Made by a program: the position numbers and the translations under genes. A stretch of 6,894 nt of DNA from JAVEVH01 sp034005145 (GTDB lineage Bacteria; Patescibacteriota; Dojkabacteria; SC72). The notes under the pieces are model-generated. The model worked only from the letters and a program-made list of their open reading frames with translations. It was not told the DNA's origin and made no database searches. Positions within the stretch are counted from its first letter, which is position 1. The number at the start of each line of letters is the position of its first letter. The stretch covers positions 1 to 6,894 of the forward strand of contig JAVEVH010000037.1 of assembly GCA_034005145.1 (NCBI GenBank), given 5' to 3'. Shown piece by piece: positions 1 through 6,166 of the stretch.

Positions 1-2
1 CA

Positions 3-914
3 GTAGGTGCTCAGAAAGTTCTGTTTGATGGTTTTAGGGTTGTATATGGTAATGGAAAGGATTCAGAAGAGCTTTTACAAGAGATATCCAATGTTAAAAA
101 GGGAGATATTTTTACAAAAGAGAAATTTCAAACAGATCAGAAATTTACACAACCACCAGCAAGATATACAGAGGCAAGCTTAGTAAAAAAATTAGAGTCC
201 CTAGGTGTTGGAAGACCATCTACATATGCCACAATAATTAGTACTATACAAGCTAGAGAGTATGTATCTAGAGATGGTAAATACCTCTTACCTACAGATA
301 TAGGTAGAGTAGTTACACATTTCTTAAAGGACAACTTTACAGATTTAATAGATTACAAATATACAGCAGACATTGAAGACAAATTGGATGATATTGCTCA
401 GGGTAAGGTAGAGTATATTCCCTTTATGGATAGTGTTTATAAACCTTTAATGGGAGATATTAAAAAGACTCTTAAAGATGTAAACAAGGAAGATGTTGTA
501 ATATTGGGTAAATCAGATGAGAAATGTAGCGTATGTGGTGGAGAGATGGTAGTAAGATTAGGAAGGTATGGTAAATTCCTTAGCTGTGTAAAATTTCCTG
601 AGTGTAAAGGTATGAAAGACTTAAGTGGAGGAGAAGATACCCTCGACTATGAGAAATATCTTAAGGTTGAGAAGTGTCCAGAGTGTGATTCTAAGATGAT
701 ACTCAAAAACAGTAGGTACGGTAAGTTCTGGGCATGTGAGAAATATCCAGAGTGTAAGGGTACTGTGTCTTTACTTCTAAATGAGAAATGTCCAGAGTGT
801 GGTAAGAACTTAGTAGAAAGAAAGAGTAAATGGGGTAAAATATTTAAAGGATGTAGTGGATATCCAGATTGTAAATACATTAAAAAGGAAGTAAAGAAAA
901 AAGAAGAGAGTTAA
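3..914 (+). CDS. topA: DNA topoisomerase I (type IA), C-terminal part, 5'-truncated by the window edge
   Basis: Type IA topoisomerase, which relaxes negatively supercoiled DNA by breaking and rejoining one strand. The window holds only the last 303 codons; the Toprim domain and the active-site tyrosine lie upstream. The reading frame is open from the first full codon at position 3, so the internal TTG at 384 is not the start. The family signature PPARYTEASLVKKLESLG followed by GRPSTYATIISTIQ is seen at about 153-251. Three C-terminal zinc ribbons follow, each with CxxC then a CxxxxxC pair: 525-605 and 675-755 (16 residues between the pairs) and 789-872 (17 residues). Each carries an [RK][YW]GK[FI] core, as in topoisomerase DNA-binding zinc ribbons. 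The protein ends in a lysine-rich tail. radC starts 35 bp downstream on the same strand, so co-transcription is likely. Identification is secure. Confidence 0.96.
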   Translation, partial: VGAQKVLFDGFRVVYGNGKDSEELLQEISNVKKGDIFTKEKFQTDQKFTQPPARYTEASLVKKLESLGVGRPSTYATIISTIQAREYVSRDGKYLLPTDIGRVVTHFLKDNFTDLIDYKYTADIEDKLDDIAQGKVEYIPFMDSVYKPLMGDIKKTLKDVNKEDVVILGKSDEKCSVCGGEMVVRLGRYGKFLSCVKFPECKGMKDLSGGEDTLDYEKYLKVEKCPECDSKMILKNSRYGKFWACEKYPECKGTVSLLLNEKCPECGKNLVERKSKWGKIFKGCSGYPDCKYIKKEVKKKEES

Positions 915-949
915 AGATTTTTTAATACCTTTCCTTTAATATTTATCAT

Positions 950-1585
950 ATGTTACCAAGAGAGAAATTCCTTAAAGGGGGTATTAATATACTCTCAGAT
1001 ATTGAACTAGTAGAGATACTGGTAGGAAGTGGTATTAAGGGTAGGGACTTTAAACAGATATCTAGATCCGTTATGAATGTAGTAAAAATTTCTGTAAAAG
1101 AGAATACCCCTTTAAGTATCCAAGAACTATTGAAAATAGAGGGGGTAGGTAGTGTACTCGCTATGAGAATAGTATCGGGTATTGAATTAGGAAGAAGGAT
1201 ATATGGACTGTTTGATAAGGAGATTGTAAGGATAACGGATGCTAAGCATGCGTATGAGATATTTAAAGATATGTCCTCTTTAAAAAGAGAAAGAGTAGAT
1301 TTAATATGTCTTAATTCTAGATTTGAATATATATGTAGGGAGAGTATAGCAATGGGTTCTTTAAATTGTGCTAAACTCTCTCCTCGTGAGGTACTGTATA
1401 CAGCTATTACAAACAACTCTGCCTTTGTAATACTTGCTCATAATCATCCATCTGGAGATAGTACACCAAGTGAGGAGGATATCCTTCTAACTAAAAATAT
1501 TGTTAATATCTTAGATATAACTGGTATACAACTACTTGATCATATTGTAATAGGGAAAGACACATGGAGTAGTGTAGATATATGA
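950..1585 (+). CDS. radC: RadC-family protein (HhH plus JAMM/MPN metalloprotease-like domain)
   Basis: Full-length RadC-like protein of 211 residues, close to the usual family length. The N-terminal part (1-85) has the family opening REKFLKGGINILSDIELVEILVGSG and a helix-hairpin-helix, IEGVGSVLAMRIVSG, around 63-77. The C-terminal part (about 95-211) is a JAMM/MPN domain with the zinc-binding set HNHPSGDSTPSEED: H164, H166, S174 and D177, with E147 in SPREV as a family-conserved acidic residue. The end, LLDHIVIG, is typical. The family's biochemical role is not settled: its old DNA-repair label rests on an allele later mapped elsewhere. ATG 950 starts exactly at the conserved N-terminus but has no Shine-Dalgarno sequence. 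The TGA stop overlaps the ATG of the next gene by 4 bp, implying translational coupling. Confidence 0.93.
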   Translation: MLPREKFLKGGINILSDIELVEILVGSGIKGRDFKQISRSVMNVVKISVKENTPLSIQELLKIEGVGSVLAMRIVSGIELGRRIYGLFDKEIVRITDAKHAYEIFKDMSSLKRERVDLICLNSRFEYICRESIAMGSLNCAKLSPREVLYTAITNNSAFVILAHNHPSGDSTPSEEDILLTKNIVNILDITGIQLLDHIVIGKDTWSSVDI

Positions 1586-2361
1586 TATCTAAGAGTGTAC
1601 AATTTAAAAATATGGGAAAGAAGTACAAAGGCTTAATGGTTGATTTAGATGATACATTGATTAAATCTCAAAAAATGTATGATTTAGCAACTCAACATAC
1701 TGCACTGTATGTATCTAAGGAGTATGGGATAAGTAGTGATGATTTTTTTAATGTAGTAAACGAAAAGTACAATATAATATCTAGAACATTTCCTAGTACA
1801 CATACAAGGCACAGTAGAATACTAGTATATAGACTAGCGTTGGCCTCTTTAAATATTAAATATGAACTCTCCTTACTACCTAAGTTAGAAGATATGTATT
1901 GGGAGTATTTCCTTACTCATGTAAAGCTCTATGATGGTGTAATAGAGACGTTTGAAATACTTAAAAAGAAAGGTATTAAAATAGCGGTAGTATCTGATGG
2001 TGACCTATCTACTCGTATTCGTAAGGTAGAAGCTATTGGTTTAATACCATATGTAGATGAAGTAGTAGCATCTGAGGAAGTTATCTTTGAAAAACCTTTT
2101 AGTGCAATCTTTACCCTAGCTCTCTCTAGATTAGGAATAGAGGCTCATGAAGCTATTATGTTGGGTAATAACTATAAAAATGATATTAGAGGAGCACAGC
2201 TATTGGGTATTAGATCAGGTATATTTAATCCTCCTACCGACGCTAACCTAATAGGTCAAGATATGCAAAGTATCATTGTTCCTGACTTTGTATTAAATTC
2301 ATACCAAGATCTGTTATGTGAGTTTGGTATTAAAGAAAAATTGCTTGATAAATGTCCATAG
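1582..2361 (+). CDS. HAD-superfamily hydrolase (probable phosphatase)
   Basis: Haloacid-dehalogenase-fold hydrolase of 259 residues; substrate not predictable. Motif I is DLDDT with nucleophile D21 and acid/base D23. A helical cap follows (about 30-115). Motif II is S138 in VVSDGD, motif III is K171 in FEKP, and motif IV is GNNYKND (195-201). In motif IV the usual GD is GN: N196 stands where the first acidic residue is common, while D201 is kept, so metal binding may be altered. Cap type and layout match small-molecule phosphatases of the phosphoglycolate phosphatase/YjjG kind. ATG 1582 overlaps the radC stop and has GGAG 12 bases upstream. ATG 1612 (residue 11) is an alternative: it puts motif I at the usual distance from the N-terminus and shares the context TTAAAAATATG with rseP. 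The stop region carries the rpsB promoter. Confidence 0.88.
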   Translation: MISKSVQFKNMGKKYKGLMVDLDDTLIKSQKMYDLATQHTALYVSKEYGISSDDFFNVVNEKYNIISRTFPSTHTRHSRILVYRLALASLNIKYELSLLPKLEDMYWEYFLTHVKLYDGVIETFEILKKKGIKIAVVSDGDLSTRIRKVEAIGLIPYVDEVVASEEVIFEKPFSAIFTLALSRLGIEAHEAIMLGNNYKNDIRGAQLLGIRSGIFNPPTDANLIGQDMQSIIVPDFVLNSYQDLLCEFGIKEKLLDKCP

Positions 2362-2373
2362 AATATATATAAT
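2345..2373 (+). promoter_or_regulatory. Promoter for rpsB-tsf (sigma70-type)
   Basis: The -35 box TTGATA (2345-2350, 5 of 6 to consensus) and the -10 box TATAAT (2368-2373, perfect) are separated by exactly 17 bases. The start point would fall near 2380, giving a leader of about 88 bases before rpsB. The -35 box lies inside the last codons of the HAD gene. This is the best promoter in the window. Confidence 0.72.
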
Positions 2374-2399
2374 CAGGTTCGTATTTAATATATCTCGCA

Positions 2400-2445
2400 T
2401 ATCTCTAAATATTTCCTGGATAGATTATATCTACCCATAGAGATA
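2400..2445 (+). promoter_or_regulatory. Two-part hairpin in the rpsB mRNA leader, candidate cis-regulatory element
   Basis: An outer 8-bp stem pairs TATCTCTA (2400-2407) with TAGAGATA (2438-2445). Directly stacked on it, TGGATAGAT (2417-2425) pairs with ATCTACCCA (2429-2437), with one A-C mismatch and a 3-base loop. Bases 2408-2416 form a bulge on the 5' side. No run of T follows, so it is not an intrinsic terminator. It sits between the promoter and the ribosome binding site. Ribosomal protein S2 is known to autoregulate through its leader in E. coli; that this hairpin does so here is inference. Confidence 0.5.
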
Positions 2446-2452
2446 GGTGAAA

Positions 2453-2458
2453 AAAGGA
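2453..2458 (+). promoter_or_regulatory. Ribosome binding site of rpsB
   Basis: AAAGGA lies 10 bases before ATG 2469, just downstream of the leader hairpin. Among the starts of this window it is the clearest Shine-Dalgarno-like sequence, and it supports the rpsB start. Confidence 0.5.
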
Positions 2459-2468
2459 AAAAAACATT

Positions 2469-3623
2469 ATGGAAGAAACAAAGAAGGTCTCAACAAAGGT
2501 TGCTACTCCTAAAGCAGAGACAGAAAATAAAAGCTTTAAAATAGAATTACCAAATCTATTAACATTCCTTCAAGCAGGTTCCCACTTTGGGCATAAAAGT
2601 AGTGGTTGGAATCCTAAGATGAAGAAGTATGTATATGAGACAAGAAATGGTATCCATATTATAGATATCGTTAAAACTAGAAAATTACTTTCTACAGCAT
2701 TAGAAGAATTAAGTAAGGTTGTAGATAGGGATAATGTATTAATCGTAGGTACAAAGGGACAAGCAGCAGGCACTATTGAAAGTGTTGCTAAAGAAGTAGG
2801 TGCTTTTTATATAACTAAGAGATGGCCAGGAGGTCTTTTTACTAACTTTGATGGAATCAAAGGTAGTATTCAAACATTAGTTAAATTAGAAGAAGAGTTA
2901 GCATCAGGTGGACAAGGGTTAGTTAAAAAAGAGATCTTAGTTAAGCAAAAAGAGGTCGAGAGATTAAACAAGGTATATGAGGGTATTAAATTTATGGATA
3001 CTCTTCCTAAGTTCTTAATCGTAATAGATAGTAAGGTAGAGAAGAACGCTATTAGAGAGGCTAGAATAGCTGGAGTACCTATAATTGCTTTAATAGATAC
3101 TAACTGTGATCCTGATTTAGTTGACTACCCAATTCCAGCAAATGATGATTCAATTAAGAGTATTAATCTTTTTGTAAATCTTTTCGCAGATGTAATTAGT
3201 AAGGGTAAGAAGTCCATATCCTTAACAGCATTAAGAAAGAATCACAATGCTAACTTAGAGAATGTGAGAACTAGGTATGCAGAGGAGAGAGAGAGACAAG
3301 AGAAGATGGAAGAAGAAGATAGGTTAAGAATGAAAGCATTAAGAGAGGGTAAATCATCTTCAGCTAGTACAACTGGTGTAGTAAGAGTATTAAAGAAAGA
3401 GAAAAACTTAGATGAAGACTTTGCTGCTGCAGAGGCAGTAAAGGCAGAGAGTAATTCTAGAAAGGTAGAAGATTTAGGTCTTTCTGCAAGAATTGAAAAA
3501 GCTCTAAAAGAGGCAGGATTAAATACAGTAGATGATATTTCTGGAAAAGATAAAGAGGAACTATTAGCTATTAAAGGAGTAGGAGAGAAAGCAGTAGAGG
3601 ATATTCTTAAAGCTATTAAATAA
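2469..3623 (+). CDS. rpsB: 30S ribosomal protein S2 with long C-terminal extension
   Basis: Ribosomal protein S2, part of the small-subunit body/head junction and needed for S1 docking where S1 exists. Residues about 29-249 are the S2 core: GSHFGHKSSGWNPKMKKYV (37-55), NGIHIIDIVKT (60-70), IVGTK (92-96), KRWPGGLFTNF (117-127) and IALIDTNCDPDLVDYPIP (206-223), all hallmark stretches. The protein has 384 residues against about 240 in E. coli. Extra parts are a 28-residue lysine-rich N-terminal tail, a highly charged, probably helical segment (254-292, EERERQEKMEEEDRLRMKA), a low-complexity linker (293-334), and a C-terminal helix-hairpin-helix domain (335-384) resembling the RNA polymerase alpha C-terminal domain. 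The start is supported by AAAGGA 10 bases upstream. tsf follows after 18 bp, the usual partner. Confidence 0.97.
   Translation: MEETKKVSTKVATPKAETENKSFKIELPNLLTFLQAGSHFGHKSSGWNPKMKKYVYETRNGIHIIDIVKTRKLLSTALEELSKVVDRDNVLIVGTKGQAAGTIESVAKEVGAFYITKRWPGGLFTNFDGIKGSIQTLVKLEEELASGGQGLVKKEILVKQKEVERLNKVYEGIKFMDTLPKFLIVIDSKVEKNAIREARIAGVPIIALIDTNCDPDLVDYPIPANDDSIKSINLFVNLFADVISKGKKSISLTALRKNHNANLENVRTRYAEERERQEKMEEEDRLRMKALREGKSSSASTTGVVRVLKKEKNLDEDFAAAEAVKAESNSRKVEDLGLSARIEKALKEAGLNTVDDISGKDKEELLAIKGVGEKAVEDILKAIK
3471..3620 (+). other. Alpha-CTD-like helix-hairpin-helix domain fused to S2
   Basis: Residues 335-384 of the S2 protein read LGLSARIEKALKEAGLNTVD then two helices with LLAIKGVGEKAVEDILKAIK. 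The order LSxR, LKxxGxxTVxD, ELLxIKGxGxKxxxxI is the pattern of the RNA polymerase alpha C-terminal domain and related HhH folds. R341 falls where E. coli alpha has its DNA-contacting R265 (by-eye alignment). Nucleic-acid binding is inferred. Confidence 0.7.
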
Positions 3624-3641
3624 CTTTAGAAAGATATACAT

Positions 3642-4355
3642 ATGGCAATATCAATAGAAGATATTAAAATGCTTAGAGCTAAGACATCAGCAGGTATGGC
3701 TCTTTGTAAAGAGGCACTATCCAAATCAGATGGTGATATGAAAAAGGCTGTAGAGTATATAAACAGTAGGAGTGACGCTATTAATAGGCTACATAATCTA
3801 ACAGGGGCAAAGATAGGGCACTGTAAATTAGCATTTGAGGAAACAGGTAAAGATTTTGAGAAAGCAGTAGAGTTAATTAAAGAGAGAGGTTGGGATGAGC
3901 CAATAGAAAGCCAATGTGCAAGTGCAGGAGAAGGAATAATAGAGTCATATGTACATGGTAAAGAGCAGAGATTAGTAGCTTTAGTAGAGGTATCCTGTAA
4001 GACAGATTTTGTTGCTAGAAACGAAGATTTTAGATCTTTTGTACATGAGTTAGCATTACAGATAGCTGCTATGAAACCAGAGTATGTTTCTAAAGAGAGT
4101 ATACCTTCTGAGAAGTTAGAGGAATTAAAAACATTGTTTCTAAAAGAGGCACAAAGTGAGGGTAAACCAGAAAACATTATTCAAAAAATAGTGGATGGGA
4201 AATTAAATAGCTATCTTCAAGAGAAATGTTTACTTGAACAGAAATGGTTTAAGGATGAGTCTAAAACTATGCAAAATCTTTTAGAAGAATCTATTTCTAA
4301 ATTAGGAGAGCCATTAGAGGTAAGAAGATTTTTAATCTGGGAATTTGGGAAGTAA
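3642..4355 (+). CDS. tsf: Elongation factor Ts with duplicated N-terminal UBA-like module
   Basis: EF-Ts, the guanine-nucleotide exchange factor that frees GDP from EF-Tu. Residues 8-40 form the normal N-terminal UBA-like module (LRAKTSAGMALCKEAL), and residues 47-79 repeat it (LHNLTGAKIGHCKLAF) at an offset of exactly 39. The core begins near 97 with GEGIIESYVHG and contains TDFVARNEDF (121-130); D122 and F123 match the residues that disturb the magnesium site of EF-Tu. The usual C-terminal dimerisation half is short. The total of 237 residues lies between the roughly 200-residue short form of Thermus and the roughly 280-residue E. coli form; removing the extra module leaves a short-form protein. 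The start has only a weak AGAAAG upstream. No separate promoter is seen, so it is likely co-transcribed with rpsB. Confidence 0.96.
   Translation: MAISIEDIKMLRAKTSAGMALCKEALSKSDGDMKKAVEYINSRSDAINRLHNLTGAKIGHCKLAFEETGKDFEKAVELIKERGWDEPIESQCASAGEGIIESYVHGKEQRLVALVEVSCKTDFVARNEDFRSFVHELALQIAAMKPEYVSKESIPSEKLEELKTLFLKEAQSEGKPENIIQKIVDGKLNSYLQEKCLLEQKWFKDESKTMQNLLEESISKLGEPLEVRRFLIWEFGK
3663..3878 (+). repeat. Tandem UBA-like modules within EF-Ts
   Basis: Copy 1 is residues 8-40 (3663-3761) and copy 2 residues 47-79 (3780-3878). They align without gaps at a 39-residue offset with 13 of 33 identities, including L11/L50, T15/T54, A17/A56, C22/C61, K23/K62, A25/A64, D32/D71 and the KAVE of 35-38/74-77. 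The DNA copies have diverged, so the duplication is old. Confidence 0.8.
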
Positions 4356-4358
4356 GTA

Positions 4359-4387
4359 TTGAGATAGTTGAGTATTTAGCATATCAT
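4359..4387 (+). promoter_or_regulatory. Probable promoter for frr-rseP
   Basis: TTGAGA (4359-4364, 5 of 6) and TATCAT (4382-4387, 5 of 6) are separated by exactly 17 bases, in the 59-base gap after tsf. The start point would fall near 4394, about 20 bases before the frr ATG. In an AT-rich gap a chance match is possible, so this is moderate support only. Confidence 0.45.
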
Positions 4388-4414
4388 ATATTCATAATTT
4401 GAATACTTTTAAAT

Positions 4415-4960
4415 ATGGATATAGATACATTCAAAATAGATTTAGATAAATGTATAGATAGTCTTACTGAAGACCTTTCTCAGATTAGAACAGGTAGAGC
4501 AACACCAGAATTAATCCAAGATATATTAATTAATGCATATGAGACACAGGCTCCTTTAAAAAGCTATGCCACTATTAATGTCTCTGATACCAAATCTTTA
4601 ATAGTAATACCTTGGGATAAAGGGTTAATAGATAATATATCTAAGGGTATATCATCTGCTAATATGGGTTTTAATCCTGTATCAGAGGGAGACCATGTAA
4701 GAGTCACTATACCTGAGCTTACTGAAGAGAGAAGAAAAGAGTATGTTAAAGTTATGAAGGATAGGGTAGAGGATGCTAGAATAGCTGTAAGACAAGTAAG
4801 ACAGAAATATATGCAAGAGATAGATGAAGCACAAAAGGGTGGTTTTTCAGAAGACCAAGCAGATAGATTAAGAGATGAAGGGGAGAAATTAGTAAAAGAG
4901 AGTAATGAGAGAATAGAGGAGATGAGAGAGAAGAAAGAGCAAGAGCTTCTTACCATCTAA
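4415..4960 (+). CDS. frr: Ribosome recycling factor
   Basis: RRF works with EF-G to split the post-termination ribosome into subunits. The 181 residues match the usual length of about 185. Seen in order: helix then QIRTGRATPELI (23-34) of domain I; the small beta domain II (about 30-104) with LIVIPWDKGLID (62-73), GFNPVSEGDHVRVTIPELTEE (85-105); then the long helices of domain I with ERRKEYVKVMKDRVEDAR (105-122). All key family signatures are intact. It lies 59 bp after tsf, without the pyrH gene that normally separates them, and 30 bp before rseP. ATG 4415 has no Shine-Dalgarno sequence; the preceding bases are TACTTTTAAAT, close to the TACTTAAAAAT before rseP. Probably expressed from the promoter at 4359-4387, with read-through from rpsB-tsf possible. 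Confidence 0.97.
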   Translation: MDIDTFKIDLDKCIDSLTEDLSQIRTGRATPELIQDILINAYETQAPLKSYATINVSDTKSLIVIPWDKGLIDNISKGISSANMGFNPVSEGDHVRVTIPELTEERRKEYVKVMKDRVEDARIAVRQVRQKYMQEIDEAQKGGFSEDQADRLRDEGEKLVKESNERIEEMREKKEQELLTI

Positions 4961-4990
4961 CTACAATTTTAAACTTAAGTACTTAAAAAT

Positions 4991-6130
4991 ATGTCCACCA
5001 TCATTAGTATTCTTTTGCTTCTTTTAGTAATCAGTATCCTAACCTTCGTACATGAATTAGGACATTTCTTAGCAGCTAAGGCAGTAAAAGCAAAGGTCTT
5101 TGATTTTTCAATAGGGTTTGGTCCTAAGTTACTTTCAAAAAAATATAAAGGGACTACATATAACCTAAGAGTATTACCATTTGGTGGATATGTAAAAATA
5201 TTAGGTGATGGAGATCCTACTAGTAGTAAAGAGGATACGAAATCTAAGGGTAATTTAAAAAACAAGAATAAATGGGCGCAGATGTTTGTAATGTTAGCTG
5301 GAGTAAGTATGAATATACTCTTAGCAATAATACTTTACACCATATTTCTGGCTAATAATGGGTGGAAGATGAGTATAGGTAGTACATATGAGGATTTTAA
5401 ACCAGTAGGTGCAACAATTGAAAGAGAAAGAGTTATGGATTTACCATATGAGTTAGCGGATGAGGGTGGAGCATTAGATGCAAGTATGTATGAGAAGGGG
5501 TATATCCTTTCTATAGATGGAGAAGATATAGATGACTATCAGAATTTAATAGAGGTATTAAAAAAGAATAAGTCAGAAGAGATTAATGTATATGCTTGTG
5601 ATATGGATAAAGAGTGTGATTTCTTTGATGTATTAGTAAGCGAAGAGGGTAAGATGGGTGTATATACAGGAGAGAACTACGATGTATATATAGATTACTC
5701 TAACAACAAGATATTCGCTGGTGCATCTCATTCCATTAATATTGTAAAACTAACTGGTCAGGTATTTGGTTCTATGCTTTCTACAGCACAAGATACAGGA
5801 GATTACTCAGAGCTTTCTAATACTGTAAGTGGACCAATTGGTATCTACTTTATAATCGATTACTTTAAGACATTGGGAGTCATTATGTTTTTAGGTATAT
5901 TAGCTGACCTTTCTATCTCCCTAGCAGTAATAAACTTACTCCCTATACCAGCATTAGATGGTGGTAGATTTTTCATATTACTAATAGAGTCAATACTTAG
6001 AAAGGATTTAAATCCTAAGATAGAGAATGCAATAATAAATATTAGCTTTATGTTTTTAATAATATTAATAATAGCGATAATGATTAAGGATATTATTAAT
6101 ATAGAAGAGTTGAAGAGTTTGTTTAAATAG
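4991..6130 (+). CDS. rseP: Site-2-type intramembrane zinc metalloprotease (RseP/RasP family)
   Basis: Membrane-embedded M50 protease that cleaves transmembrane segments of already clipped proteins, such as anti-sigma factors or signal peptide remnants. The first membrane helix (about 3-28) contains HELGH (H21, E22, H25), followed by FSIGFGPKL (39-47) and LRVLPFGGYVKILG (59-72), all family marks. A second helix spans about 97-120 (MLAGVSMNILLAIILY). A single PDZ-like domain (about 138-225) should lie outside the cytoplasm. VSGPIGI (279-285) precedes a third helix, NLLPIPALDGG (315-325) supplies the third zinc ligand D323, and a last helix spans about 347-366. The 379 residues and single PDZ fit the Gram-positive-like form rather than the two-PDZ E. 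coli form. Two cysteines, C203 and C209, sit in the exposed domain and could form a disulfide. No Shine-Dalgarno sequence is visible. Probably in an operon with frr. Confidence 0.95.
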   Translation: MSTIISILLLLLVISILTFVHELGHFLAAKAVKAKVFDFSIGFGPKLLSKKYKGTTYNLRVLPFGGYVKILGDGDPTSSKEDTKSKGNLKNKNKWAQMFVMLAGVSMNILLAIILYTIFLANNGWKMSIGSTYEDFKPVGATIERERVMDLPYELADEGGALDASMYEKGYILSIDGEDIDDYQNLIEVLKKNKSEEINVYACDMDKECDFFDVLVSEEGKMGVYTGENYDVYIDYSNNKIFAGASHSINIVKLTGQVFGSMLSTAQDTGDYSELSNTVSGPIGIYFIIDYFKTLGVIMFLGILADLSISLAVINLLPIPALDGGRFFILLIESILRKDLNPKIENAIINISFMFLIILIIAIMIKDIINIEELKSLFK

Positions 6131-6138
6131 TATATCTT
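6110..6138 (+). promoter_or_regulatory. Weak candidate promoter for the cysteine-rich protein gene
   Basis: TTGAAG (6110-6115) and TATCTT (6133-6138), each 4 of 6, have a 17-base spacer and straddle the end of rseP. The start would fall near 6145, some 20 bases before ATG 6167. Matches this weak are common in AT-rich DNA. Confidence 0.22.
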
Positions 6139-6166
6139 TAAGTAAGAAAAATTAATTACTGCTCTA

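Noticed and set aside
384..914. TTG at 384 as start of a separate zinc-ribbon protein
   Set aside because: The frame is open from position 3 and the upstream residues are a clear type IA topoisomerase match, so this is the topA tail and not a stand-alone gene.
1583..1585. TGA as a recoded glycine or tryptophan codon
   Set aside because: Reading through would add only a short unrelated tail before a TAA; radC already has its full family length, and TGG/GGN are used normally.
3626..4177. Antisense 183-residue open frame over tsf, and similar ones over radC, rpsB, frr and the start of rseP
   Set aside because: Each lies wholly opposite a gene with strong family motifs and reads as low-complexity Ser/Leu-rich shadow.
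4389..4405. Small hairpin TATTCA/TGAATA followed by CTTTT as a terminator of tsf
   Set aside because: The stem is only 6 A/T-rich pairs with a short T-run and it overlaps the predicted frr transcript start; too weak to call.
4404..4415. frr and rseP as leaderless transcripts with TACTTT/TACTTA as -10 boxes
   Set aside because: No suitable -35 sequence is present at the right distance, and a better promoter exists for frr at 4359-4387.
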